A stretch of DNA of 64,000 bases from Opitutia bacterium (GTDB lineage Bacteria; Verrucomicrobiota; Verrucomicrobiia; Opitutales; Opitutaceae). This document shows, in pieces, positions 1-7,867 of the stretch. Under the pieces are notes generated by a model. It worked only from the letters and a program-made list of their open reading frames with translations, was not told the origin of the DNA and did no database searches. The stretch's first letter is position 1. Every line of letters begins with the position of its first letter. The stretch spans positions 1-64,000 of the forward strand of contig CANJIU010000023.1 in NCBI GenBank assembly GCA_947474365.1. Direction: 5' to 3'. A program made the translations under genes and the position numbers.

Positions 1-231
1 CGGCCACCGGAACCACTCTCAGACACGGGCAAAAAAGCACCATGCGAGCGACGGCCACGCTGCGCCTCACGGCTTCGACTCTCGCCACCAAAGTTCATTG
101 GCTTGTTCCACGCAAGCCGCCGCGGCTTGATCTGGGTCTCAGAATGACAAACAGGAAGACCCTTTTTCGACGCCCTCTAAAGGCAGGTAGGGATGCACCT
201 CCGGGGCGTCCGTTTTTCGCGCCGAGATTCC

Positions 232-279
232 CACCGATCTTGCGGACGGCTCGGAGAGCCGCCCCCCTGCCTTTTTCGA
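232..279. repeat. Dispersed intergenic repeat type A, copy 1
   Basis: About 48 bp closely matches 3842-3888: both read roughly 'cttgcgga-ggctcggaga' followed by a 'cctgcctttttcga' end. This copy can fold through CGGCTC/GAGCCG around GGA. The other copy differs in exactly those bases but keeps a stem (CGGAT/ATCCG), which suggests selection on structure. The T-run after the stem could act as a weak terminator. Function unknown. Confidence 0.55.
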
Positions 280-303
280 TTCCCTCGTCGCGGTTTCGAA
301 CCA

Positions 304-322
304 CGCGACGGGGGGTGTCGCG
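304..322. repeat. REP-like palindrome type B, copy 1
   Basis: A 6-bp stem (CGCGAC/GTCGCG) encloses a G-rich loop, and the right flank reads 'ccccagttttcag'. The same palindrome and flank recur at 2991-3021, and an inverted version lies at 3047-3064. The size, the stem with GTCG, and the intergenic location fit a REP-type element; no associated transposase gene is in the window. Confidence 0.5.
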
Positions 323-425
323 TCCCCAGTTTTCAGAAATTGAGATGAGCCCGAGTTTTCGTCTTTGAGATTTCGGCGCTTGCGCAGGGGTTTTTTTCCT
401 GCAAGTTCGGGCGCTCTTCGGATAG

Positions 426-500
426 GGCGCGGTAGCCAAGTGGTAAGGCCGAGGTCTGCAAAACCTCTATGCGTCGGTTCAATTCCGACCCGCGCCTCCA
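426..500 (+). tRNA. tRNA-Cys (anticodon GCA)
   Basis: A complete cloverleaf can be folded by eye. The acceptor stem is GGCGCGG (426-432) with CCGCGCC (490-496). The D arm is GCC/GGC (435-437/447-449). The anticodon stem GAGGT/ACCTC (451-455/463-467) holds loop CTGCAAA with anticodon GCA at 458-460. The T arm is GTCGG/CCGAC (473-477/485-489) around TTCAATT. The discriminator is T497, as expected for tRNA-Cys, and CCA is encoded at 498-500. Confidence 0.96.
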
Positions 501-561
501 GAGTTTGCGTGGGAATGCGGGCCCGTCGGCCTGTACTCCCGCCCGAATGGGAGCGTCGCCG

Positions 562-885
562 CTAGTTGTGCGCGTCCTTCAGCGTCTCGCGCACCAGACT
601 TCGCAGGCGGCGGCGCGAGACACGCAGGCGCAGGGTGCGGTGGAGAAAGTCGCGGTTCCGCGGGTCTTGCACGAAATCCTCGGCCTCGCCGTTGAAATCG
701 GCCAAACTGGTCAGCAGCCCGACGCGACGAATGAAGTGCCGATCCACCGCAAAGTAGTCGTAATTCAGGTTGAGGATCGGCCGAATGACCCGGGCCGCCG
801 GCCGCAAGGTGATGCGAAGCACCGTCTCTTCGTAGGCGTCGGTGGGAATCGTGTGCTTGGTGCAATATTTTTGGGCAAAATTCAT
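562..885 (-). CDS. Hypothetical protein, about 107 aa
   Basis: This is a compact basic protein of unrecognised family. The translation has ordinary, non-repetitive composition: an N-terminal half rich in aromatic residues (NLNYDYFAVDRHFIRRVG) and a C-terminal Arg-rich helix (LRLRVSRRRLRSLVRETL). It has no signal peptide or membrane segment. I start it at the ATG at 885; a GTG 36 nt upstream (921) would add 12 residues, and neither has a Shine-Dalgarno motif. It is divergent from the PEP-CTERM gene at 1098, with about 200 bp between them that must hold both promoters. It reads as a real gene because the opposing frames are of much poorer quality. Function unknown. Confidence 0.6.
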   Translation of the reverse strand: MNFAQKYCTKHTIPTDAYEETVLRITLRPAARVIRPILNLNYDYFAVDRHFIRRVGLLTSLADFNGEAEDFVQDPRNRDFLHRTLRLRVSRRRLRSLVRETLKDAHN

Positions 886-1097
886 GTTTCGCTGACGCAG
901 CGTTAGCAGATATTGGACCACAGGTGCAGTGGCCGGCGTCGGGAATCAATGGGGACAAGGCAGTACAAAAAAGGCCCCAATAAGTACAAGGGACGCGTCA
1001 CCCCGGCGGCCGCTCTCCGCTACTATCACGGCGTTGATTCCGCTCGGGAGCTCGTGGGTGACGAGTCCGCTATTCGAAAAGAGCAACTCGTCCACCG

Positions 1098-1901
1098 ATG
1101 TTCGTTTATCCCCTCAAATCCGCTCTCCAGCCCACGCGGCCACGAATCGGCGACGTTTGTCAAACCGCCCGGTGGTGGTGGGTCTTGGTCGCGGTCCTGG
1201 TTGGCGCGAGCACGGTGTCGGCGCAGTTTTTCACGGACACCTTCGAATCATACTCCAACAACGCCTGGCCGACTGCGAATTGGAGCGCACAGTTCAATGC
1301 GGCCTCCGCTCCCAGTACCAACCTGGTGGTGACGGACCCGGCCGGAGGCGATCATGCCCTCAAGTTGACCAACGCCAACAACTGGTCCGCCTTTGCCTTT
1401 CGACAGGTGACGTTGCCCAGCACGTTCCGTTTTGAGGCGGATGTTTACGAGCCGTCCAGCAACGGGGGCATCGGTTATCAGGTAATTGATCTATGGTCGG
1501 GACTTGGGACGGGATCCTTGCAGCGCATGGTCAGCTTCCGCAATGAAACCATTTACGTGCTCGGCGATCCGACTGGCACCTATGCGTCGGCGGTCTCCGG
1601 AAATTTCAGCTTTGATGCGTGGCACCATGTCACGATCGACTACGTGCGAGGTTCGAGTGCCACGGTGAGTTTTTCCGTCGATGGGACGTTTCTGGGGCAA
1701 TGGTCGACCACGGGATATGGTGGCGCTTGGGACACCAGCTATACCTACCTCGGCCTTGGCCAAGCGCAGATCAACGCCTATTCGGGCTATTTTGATAATG
1801 TATCCGTCAGTTCGATTCCCGAACCGTCCACCTTCGCTGGTCTGTTCGGCCTGATGGTATTGGGGTTCGCCGTTTACCGTAAACGACAGAAACCCGTCTG
1901 A
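1098..1901 (+). CDS. PEP-CTERM sorted secreted protein, LamG-like body
   Basis: The 267-aa protein has an unusually long n-region, then a signal-peptide core at about residues 25-43 (WWWVLVAVLVGASTVSAQ). The body (about 44-235) has the pattern of a concanavalin-like/laminin-G jelly roll: an opening 'FTDTFESY', a central 'FRFEADVYEPS', and 'DAWHHVTIDYV'. The C-terminus is a textbook PEP-CTERM signal: PEPSTF at 241-246, a hydrophobic helix, then the basic tail YRKRQKPV. By family knowledge such proteins are cut and anchored or released by an exosortase, and are often tied to exopolysaccharide. No exosortase gene is in this window. It converges on the ceramidase-like gene downstream. Confidence 0.88.
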   Translation: MFVYPLKSALQPTRPRIGDVCQTARWWWVLVAVLVGASTVSAQFFTDTFESYSNNAWPTANWSAQFNAASAPSTNLVVTDPAGGDHALKLTNANNWSAFAFRQVTLPSTFRFEADVYEPSSNGGIGYQVIDLWSGLGTGSLQRMVSFRNETIYVLGDPTGTYASAVSGNFSFDAWHHVTIDYVRGSSATVSFSVDGTFLGQWSTTGYGGAWDTSYTYLGLGQAQINAYSGYFDNVSVSSIPEPSTFAGLFGLMVLGFAVYRKRQKPV

Positions 1902-1970
1902 TGGCGAACCCCGCTCGCACCGCCTCCTTTATCGAGTTGAGCGTTGCCCTGCCGACAGCAGGCGAAACGC

Positions 1971-1987
1971 CCGTGCGCCGGGCACGG
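1971..1987. terminator. Stem-loop between convergent genes (possible terminator)
   Basis: CCGTGC (1971-1976) pairs with GCACGG (1982-1987) around a 5-nt loop. It sits in the 118-bp space between two convergent genes, where a bidirectional terminator is expected. No T-run follows on either strand, so an intrinsic terminator is only possible. Confidence 0.3.
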
Positions 1988-2019
1988 AGAAGCGGGACGG
2001 CGGTTGCCCCGCCCCGTCG

Positions 2020-2925
2020 TCACTTGGGGGCACCGTGCGAGGAGGCGATCGTGGGTGTTTCTGACCGGTGGTAGGCGTAGAGGCAGGCCAGCGATGCAGC
2101 TGTCAACACGTGCCAGAACGCGTGGCCCTGGAGCCACGAGTCGGGACCGCTGAACTTCCCGGCGACATCCAGCTGGCGGCACGTGATCGCGGCGATCAAC
2201 GCCGCCGTCGACCAGCCCAGCCAGCGAAACGGCAGGGGGTGCCTCGAGAACAACCGGTCCACGACTCCGCCGACCGCGGTGATGACGATCAATGTGGTCA
2301 GGACGAGGTTGGCCGACATCGACCATTTGTAGTGGTAGAGCAGAAAACTCGGCACGACGACGGTTCCCGCCAGCAGCGGCCAGGTGTTAAGCGCGGGCAA
2401 ATCCCGGCGGCTTCGCGACTCACCGAGCCATCTCCCAAGATGCAGTGCGGTCCCGGACAGCAGTGGCGCATACATGGACGCCACGTCAACCTGCTGGCCC
2501 CACCGGGTGAGCGAGGCATGGAACAGCCCGCTGCCGAAGCCCAAATAGCAGCATGCGAGTCCGAAGAGAATACTCATCGCCGGCGTGTCGGTGACGAAGC
2601 CACCGGATTTCCCGGCCTCCCTTCGGCGGTCGTAGGTCGCCAGCGCCAGCACGTAGAACCCGACGAGAACGTACGCCAGATTTGACCAGGTGTTGGCCTT
2701 AGTCCGGAAAACATGGTCGGCGTAGACGCGCTCCGCGTAGTTTGAATTTCGGAGCCCGCGTGCTTCGGTCCAATCGCGCCAGATGTTGCGGTCCTGATAG
2801 TGCCGCGAGATCCCGAACAACACCAGCCCAAGGGCCAGAAGGGCGCCCCACGCGAGGAGGTGAATCCGCCACGGCAAACCGAGCGCCGGGTGGGAATCGG
2901 AACGTTCGGCGGGTGCGGCATGCAT
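2020..2925 (-). CDS. Ceramidase-superfamily (CREST) membrane hydrolase
   Basis: A polytopic membrane protein of 301 aa with about seven hydrophobic helices matches the alkaline ceramidase family (PF05875). Seen: a 'NTWSNLAYVLVGFYVL' segment near residues 78-93; the conserved Ser and first His in GSGLFH (S132, H136); an Asp 11 residues later (D147); and a C-terminal HAFWH pair (H268, H272). In characterised alkaline ceramidases the three His, the Asp and the Ser make the zinc site, so the centre looks intact. By family it would hydrolyse an amide in a ceramide-like or other lipid; the substrate is not readable from sequence. I use the ATG at 2925; a TTG at 2961 is the longer option. It is a single gene, convergent with the PEP-CTERM gene. 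Confidence 0.82.
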   Translation of the reverse strand: MHAAPAERSDSHPALGLPWRIHLLAWGALLALGLVLFGISRHYQDRNIWRDWTEARGLRNSNYAERVYADHVFRTKANTWSNLAYVLVGFYVLALATYDRRREAGKSGGFVTDTPAMSILFGLACCYLGFGSGLFHASLTRWGQQVDVASMYAPLLSGTALHLGRWLGESRSRRDLPALNTWPLLAGTVVVPSFLLYHYKWSMSANLVLTTLIVITAVGGVVDRLFSRHPLPFRWLGWSTAALIAAITCRQLDVAGKFSGPDSWLQGHAFWHVLTAASLACLYAYHRSETPTIASSHGAPK

Positions 2926-2990
2926 GGGTGGGCGCGAACATGACCGACCCCATGCGGGCAACGGAAGCCGGATTTAGCACGGTAAATCCA

Positions 2991-3008
2991 CGCGACGGGG
3001 GCGTCGCG
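2991..3008. repeat. REP-like palindrome type B, copy 2
   Basis: A perfect 7-bp stem CGCGACG/CGTCGCG has a 4-nt G loop. Its right flank 'ttcccaggtttcag' matches the flank of the copy at 304-322. Confidence 0.6.
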
Positions 3009-3046
3009 TTCCCAGGTTTCAGCCCACGATCAGTCAGAACTGGAGC

Positions 3047-3064
3047 GGCGACGCCCCCGTCGCC
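3047..3064. repeat. REP-like palindrome type B, inverted copy
   Basis: A perfect 7-bp stem GGCGACG/CGTCGCC has a 4-nt C loop, close to the reverse complement of the palindrome at 2991-3008 and 38 bp from it. A pair of inverted REPs of this kind is a typical REP doublet. Confidence 0.55.
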
Positions 3065-3378
3065 GTTGGAAACGGGAACTTCGACCTACGCCACCGCCGG
3101 ACCCGCTTCGTGGCGGATTCCGGAGCGTGAGAGGAGACGAGGCTTCTTTTCCCCCTAATGAAGCGACGGAAGCCGGATTTTCCCCGCCGCGGCGGGTGGG
3201 GCTGCTGCTTTGCAACCGGACTGACCGACCGCCGGCTGTTTGGGTCGTCAGGTTCCTGTCTCACGCGACGTTGCTGGCAGGGGAGTCACGAAGGGCCGGC
3301 CGAAACCCCGTGTCGCTTCGAACGCACTCAAGTCCGCGGAGCGCAACGTGGCCATCCGATGGCGCCGGCGCCCGGCCC

Positions 3379-3612
3379 TCAAAACTCCGCGGCGGGCGCG
3401 CTGGTGGGTACGGCGTCAGTACGGCAACCTTTGCCGATCAGGACGAAGGCCGCGATCAGCATCGCCGCGAAGAACACGGCGATCGCGATGCCCTGCCTTT
3501 GCCGTTTGCGTTTGTCGGCCCGGCGATGACTGCGCGACGGTTCCCGGCGGCGGTGCCCTGACAGCTTGAGGTCGTCGGCCGAAGTCGGGGCGGGGTGGTG
3601 TGCGGGCTCCAT
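3379..3612 (-). CDS. Small single-span membrane protein, 77 aa
   Basis: The predicted protein has a charged N-terminal half with an Arg/Lys/His-rich stretch (residues about 22-39), then one clear membrane helix (IAIAVFFAAMLIAAFVLIG, about 41-59) and a short tail. This is a typical inner-membrane single-span layout. I start it at the ATG at 3612; an upstream in-frame ATG at 3777 would add 55 residues of spacer-like sequence, which I doubt. No family is recognised. The positive residues before the helix suggest the N-terminus is cytoplasmic. It is transcribed away from the large secreted-protein array. Confidence 0.55.
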   Translation of the reverse strand: MEPAHHPAPTSADDLKLSGHRRREPSRSHRRADKRKRQRQGIAIAVFFAAMLIAAFVLIGKGCRTDAVPTSAPAAEF

Positions 3613-3997
3613 GTTGGAGTTTGTCGAAGCCAAGGGATTGAGGTCGATCGAGGTTCGGGGTGGCGAGAGAGGTGTCAATTCCCCAGATCGGACTAATCTT
3701 GGTTTTCTCAAAATAATAGACGAATCGGCGCCTTCAGAGCGGCCGCGCACTCCGACCGACCTGAAAGCGACGTTCACCGTTTGGTTTTACTCGCAGCTCT
3801 CTGCTCTTGGCTCTCGACTGAATTTGTCCGGCTAAGTTTCGCACCGGTCTTGCGGATGGCTCGGAGATCCGTCCCTGCCTTTTTCGACGACCGATAAGCC
3901 CGTTGCGCCCCCGGCTTGAGGCGGCGACCGGATTTTCGCTTTGAAGTGAGGGCTGATGTTGGCTTTCTCACGTCCTACCCGTTAATTTCCGGCTCCC
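3613..3997. other. Divergent spacer upstream of the secreted-protein array
   Basis: 385 bp between the small membrane protein (-) and the first large Ig protein (+). It must hold divergent promoters, but I cannot pick a reliable -35/-10 pair. Copy 2 of the type A repeat lies at 3842-3888. No gene is supported. Confidence 0.5.
3842..3888. repeat. Dispersed intergenic repeat type A, copy 2
   Basis: Matches 232-279 with a few changes, including paired changes in the stem (here CGGAT/ATCCG), and keeps the 'cctgcctttttcga' end. Confidence 0.55.
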
Positions 3998-6900
3998 ATG
4001 CGCACGAACCGACTTCTCTTTTTGGTCTTATTTCTACTCGGTGGCGTTATCGCGGCGCGGGCGCAAACGTTGACCGTCACGCCGTCCGTCACCACGTACT
4101 CGGCGGGGGGAGGTACGCTCACGCTGTCCGTGCAATTGACCTATCCAGGCAGCCTGTCGGCATTGGGGGTCCAGATGTCTGCTCCGTCGGGGTGGTCTTT
4201 TGGCGGAGCCACGGGAGCCAATCCCCCGGCGATTTTTCCGTCAAACGTAACGACGGGCCTGTTTGAGTTCGCGTACCTGACCGTTCCGGCGAGCCCCGTC
4301 AGCTTTACCATTACGGCGAACTACCCAGCTGGTGGCACGGGAAACCGAACGTTCACTGGCATCACGGCCATCCTGCGCGACGCCGCGGGTGGTGCGCGGG
4401 TCGATGCGACCGCGGCCGATATTGTGATCGCGGCGCCAGCCGGCAGCACTGGTGGCGGCAGCGGGGGCAGTGGTGGTGGAGGTGGCGGCGTGGTCGTCGT
4501 GGCCCCGGTCATTGGCGTGCAGCCGACCGGTGCTTCCGTGGTGGTGGGCGGTAACGTCACCTTGAGCGTGCTGGCCTCCGGCACGGAGCCGCTTTCGTAT
4601 CAATGGCGCAAGGACGGCGTGCCCCTTGTCGGCCGCACGGCGTCCGTCCTCTCGCTCGCGAACGTGGCGACGACGGATGGCGGCACGTATTCCGTGGTGG
4701 TCTCGAACAGTGGCGGGTCCGCGACGTCCAATGGGGCCGTGGTGGCGGTCGCAGCCAAATTGGTGGCTCCGAGCATCAGTGTTTCACCGCGGGATTTCAC
4801 GGGAACTATCGGAACGCCCGCCACGCTCGCGGTGGTCGCCAGTGGTTCGGACCCGCTCGCGTATCAGTGGCGCAAGAATGACGTGCCGATGATCGGCGCA
4901 ACCAGCGCGACACTGGCCCTCGCGGGCCTGGCCTCCGATTCCGGCAGCTATACCGTCACGGTCAGCAACAGTGCGGGTGTGGTGACCTCCGGCGGCGCAA
5001 CCGTGCGGTACGCCGCCGCTCCGGCCGGCCTCGCCATCGTGCAGCAGCCGGTCGGAAAGTCGTTGGCGGCGGGAGAAAGCGCGTCGCTCGCGGTAAGTGC
5101 AACGGGAACCGGAACCCTGACGTATCAGTGGTTCAAAGACGGGGTGGCGCTTGGCGGCCAGACCACGTCGGAACTGGCGCTGCGCGATGTCACCCCGGCA
5201 ACGGCCGGCGGCTACCAGGTGAGGATTTCGGCGGGCGCTGATTCCGTGGCTTCGGCGGTGGCGCAGGTGACCGTCGCCAATCGTGCCGCCGCCCCGGTGC
5301 TGACGAGCCAGCCGGCTCCGGTTGCCGCGCTGTTGGGGGAGAATGTCGTATTCAGCGTGGTGGCGGCCGGCAACCCTGCGCCGGCCTATCAGTGGCGGAA
5401 GAACGGGTTGGCCGTGGCCGGCGCGACCAATTCGTCGCTGACGTTGACCGCGGTCCAGACGGGTGATGTCGGCGCGTACGACGTGGTCGTCAGCAATGCC
5501 TTGGGGACGGCGTCAAGTTCGCTGGCATCCCTGGGCGTTTCCGCGACTCCGCAGGCGCCCACGATTTCACGGCAGCCGGTGTCGATGGCGCTGGCGGTGG
5601 GCCGCACGGCGCGGCTCTCGGTCACCGCCACGGGGGCTCCGGCACCGATTTATCAATGGCGGTTGAATGGTGCGCCGGTGTCGGGTGCGACGGCGCGGGA
5701 ATTGGTGCTCGCCAACCTTTCCGCGGCGCAGGCTGGGGTCTACTCCGTCGCTGTCTCGAATTCAGCCGGCAATGTGGTTTCAAACGACGCGGTCGTGACC
5801 GCGTTCAACCGGAGTTATGCGGGTTCGTATTTTGGTTCGCTGCCCGGTGGCGGTGGTTTTGCCCTGCAGATCCGTGATGACAATACGGGTGTCTTCCTCG
5901 CCTACGCGGCAGCGGCAGCGACGGGATACGTGCAGCGCACGGTCGCGGTCGATGAGAATGGACGGTTTCAGTTTTCCTCCGGTGGTTTGGGCGGTCCTGC
6001 GTCCGCGGCCCTCGCGCCGGCGACCCTGCCCGCGACGGCGGCTGCGGTGGCGGATGCCACGTTTGATGGTGTGATTGCCGCGGGTGGCGCGATCTCGGGC
6101 ACGGTGTCGGGCGGCGTTTCGGGTCAACTCGCGGGGACGCGGGCGAACGATGCCGGCGCCAGTTCAGCGGTGGCAGGATTTTATCAGGTCGCTGCGGCCG
6201 GTAACGCCGCGCAGGCCTTTGCCATTGTCGGGCCGGGAGGCCGGGCCTTCGTGCTGACGCAGTCGGGAGCAGTGGGTGAGGGTGCCGAGGGCACGGTGGA
6301 TGGCGCCGGCCAGATCGCGGTTTCCACGCCGTCGCAATCGACGGTGTCGCTGCAGGTATCGGCGGAAAACGGCGCGGCTTCCGGGACGGTGCGAGATGCC
6401 AGGGGGGCACAGACTCCGCTTTCCGGATACTCGGAGCAGGCGGCGGCCCGGGCGGACCAGCGGCTGGTCAACATTTCGACCCGCACCACGGTGGGAGCGG
6501 GGGATGACGGCGTGGCGATCGTGGGCTTCGTCATCACCGGCGTGGAATCAAAGCCGGTGTTGATTCGCGCTGTGGGACCGACCTTGCGGAGCTTTGGGGT
6601 GAGCACGGCGCTCGGCGCCCCGCGACTCTCTCTCGTGCGCAACGGGGTAACGGTGGCGGCCAACACGGGTTGGTCGAGCGCCGCCAACTCGCTGGAGATT
6701 GCGGCCGCGACGACCCGCGCCGGTGCGTTTGCCCTGGTGGCCGGCAGTGCGGATTCAGCCGTACTGGCCACGCTTCCTCCCGGATCCTATACCGCGGTGG
6801 TCAGCGCGGCGGATGGTCGCGCGGGCGTCGGACTGATTGAAGTGTATGATTTGGGTGGAGCGTCCAACGACCAGAAGTTGGTGAACATCTCGACGCGGGC

Positions 6901-7270
6901 GGGTGCCGGGACGGGGGATGCCACGTTGATCGCGGGCGTGGTGGTCTCGGGCGATAGTCCGAAGCGGGTGCTGATCCGTGCGGCCGGGCCGGTGCTGACG
7001 GGTTTTGGCGTCTCTGGCGTCTTGTCCCGTCCGGTGTTGCGGATTTTTTCCGGCGACCGGGTCGTGGCGGAAAACGCCGGATGGTCGACGAGTAGCGACG
7101 CATCGATGATCGCCGAAGCGAGCGCGCGGGTGGGGGCATTCGCCTTTCCGGCCAGTGGAGCCGACGCGGCAATTATCGTAAATCTGGCCCCTGGTACTTA
7201 TACCGCACAGGCGAGTTCGGCCAATGGTGCGACAGGCACCGCCTTGATCGAGGTGTACGAAGTGCCGTAA
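3998..7270 (+). CDS. Secreted five-Ig protein with paired C-terminal VLIRAxGP modules
   Basis: 1090 aa. Residues 1-23 are a clear signal peptide (LLFLVLFLLGGVIAARAQ). Residues 24-140 form a beta-rich 'GWSF' module shared with four other genes here. A Gly/Ser linker (about 150-165) follows, then five Ig-like domains (about 168-602), each with the YQWRKDG/YSVVVSN signature. Residues 606-818 are an uncharacterised domain opening 'GSYFGSLPGGGGFALQIRD', also present in the protein from 17110. The C-terminus is two tandem modules of about 130 aa (822-952, 956-1089) with 'LVNISTR...VLIRAxGP...GFGV...EVY'. No catalytic motif is seen; an adhesive or matrix role is inferred. It starts at ATG with a C-rich, non-Shine-Dalgarno leader and lies 597 bp before the next gene, so is probably its own unit. 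Confidence 0.9.
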   Translation: MRTNRLLFLVLFLLGGVIAARAQTLTVTPSVTTYSAGGGTLTLSVQLTYPGSLSALGVQMSAPSGWSFGGATGANPPAIFPSNVTTGLFEFAYLTVPASPVSFTITANYPAGGTGNRTFTGITAILRDAAGGARVDATAADIVIAAPAGSTGGGSGGSGGGGGGVVVVAPVIGVQPTGASVVVGGNVTLSVLASGTEPLSYQWRKDGVPLVGRTASVLSLANVATTDGGTYSVVVSNSGGSATSNGAVVAVAAKLVAPSISVSPRDFTGTIGTPATLAVVASGSDPLAYQWRKNDVPMIGATSATLALAGLASDSGSYTVTVSNSAGVVTSGGATVRYAAAPAGLAIVQQPVGKSLAAGESASLAVSATGTGTLTYQWFKDGVALGGQTTSELALRDVTPATAGGYQVRISAGADSVASAVAQVTVANRAAAPVLTSQPAPVAALLGENVVFSVVAAGNPAPAYQWRKNGLAVAGATNSSLTLTAVQTGDVGAYDVVVSNALGTASSSLASLGVSATPQAPTISRQPVSMALAVGRTARLSVTATGAPAPIYQWRLNGAPVSGATARELVLANLSAAQAGVYSVAVSNSAGNVVSNDAVVTAFNRSYAGSYFGSLPGGGGFALQIRDDNTGVFLAYAAAAATGYVQRTVAVDENGRFQFSSGGLGGPASAALAPATLPATAAAVADATFDGVIAAGGAISGTVSGGVSGQLAGTRANDAGASSAVAGFYQVAAAGNAAQAFAIVGPGGRAFVLTQSGAVGEGAEGTVDGAGQIAVSTPSQSTVSLQVSAENGAASGTVRDARGAQTPLSGYSEQAAARADQRLVNISTRTTVGAGDDGVAIVGFVITGVESKPVLIRAVGPTLRSFGVSTALGAPRLSLVRNGVTVAANTGWSSAANSLEIAAATTRAGAFALVAGSADSAVLATLPPGSYTAVVSAADGRAGVGLIEVYDLGGASNDQKLVNISTRAGAGTGDATLIAGVVVSGDSPKRVLIRAAGPVLTGFGVSGVLSRPVLRIFSGDRVVAENAGWSTSSDASMIAEASARVGAFAFPASGADAAIIVNLAPGTYTAQASSANGATGTALIEVYEVP

Positions 7271-7867
7271 CGGTGAAAATTCCGCCCGTCGCCCCTGTCC
7301 CCGCGCGTGGCCAGTGGTCGGGCCCGGCCGCCTGCCATGCCGTAACTGGAATCCGCTCATCGGAACGATGAGACGGTTTGCAGGCGAGGTGCCCTTCGAC
7401 CTTCGCTTTCGATGCGGTAGGCTTTGGTGGAAATGGGCCAAATGGCTTATGCGATCGGACGAAATCTTCGGTAGCGTAGCGTGGTCCGGTTGCGGCAAAG
7501 CCGGGGCGAGACTGCGCAATTTCCGTCCGACTCAACGCACTTCCTCATGAAGCTACCGCTCGCTTCCGTTCGTTTTCTCTCTCGTTCGGCAGGGGGTTTC
7601 CCTTAGTCTTGCCAGTTTTTTGCGTGTTACTACCTACGGTCCTCTATTACAGAGAGTTGACAGTACGTGTTGGTGAGAATCGGATGCAATCTCTGGATTA
7701 CTGGATGCGTAACCTGATTTCATCGTTTGATTGGAATTTTGCTGCCCCGTGTAGGTTCGCAGTCCGGGAACGATCCATCGCGTATTTTCCCACACGTCCG
7801 TAAGAAACTGTCCGGTTCTGGCTTCACCAATTAGCTACGCTCGATCTTTACCCATTTCTCTCCCCCC
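7271..7867. other. Non-coding spacer
   Basis: About 600 bp, noticeably more AT-rich in its second half than the flanking genes, which suits a promoter region for the gene at 7868. Open frames such as 7609-7803 lack family features and I do not call them. I see no repeat, RNA gene or convincing terminator. Confidence 0.5.

Larger units (their letters stand above)
1..425. other. Non-coding spacer before tRNA-Cys
   Basis: I see no convincing gene here. The short open frames on both strands have low-complexity, Arg/Pro-rich translations typical of GC-rich spacer DNA. The stretch holds an 8-bp perfect inverted repeat with a 1-nt spacer at 113-129 and two repeats that recur further downstream: a block at 232-279 and a palindrome at 304-322. 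The left neighbour lies outside the window. Confidence 0.6.
2926..3378. other. Non-coding spacer with palindromic repeats
   Basis: About 450 bp with no credible gene; the open frames are short, basic and overlapping. It contains a REP-like palindrome at 2991-3008, its inverted relative at 3047-3064, and a 15-bp exact direct repeat (acggaagccggattt) at 2961-2975 and 3166-3180. It contains the upstream region of the ceramidase-like gene and lies downstream of the small membrane-protein gene. Confidence 0.6.

Noticed and set aside
95..439. Open frames on both strands in the first 440 bp
   Set aside because: Arg/Pro-rich translations, mutual overlap, overlap with repeats, and no start signals.
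426..500. tRNA-Cys as attachment site of an integrated island carrying the giant genes
   Set aside because: I found no second copy of the tRNA 3' end and no integrase in the window, and other chromosomal-type genes lie between.
7657..7685. TTGACA with a possible -10 about 17 nt downstream, upstream of the gene at 7868
   Set aside because: The -35 is perfect but the hexamer at the -10 distance (tcggat) is a poor match, so I cannot support a promoter.
7609..7803. 64-codon open frame before the cohesin-dockerin gene
   Set aside because: No family features or plausible initiation context; it lies in the AT-richer spacer that probably holds the promoter.
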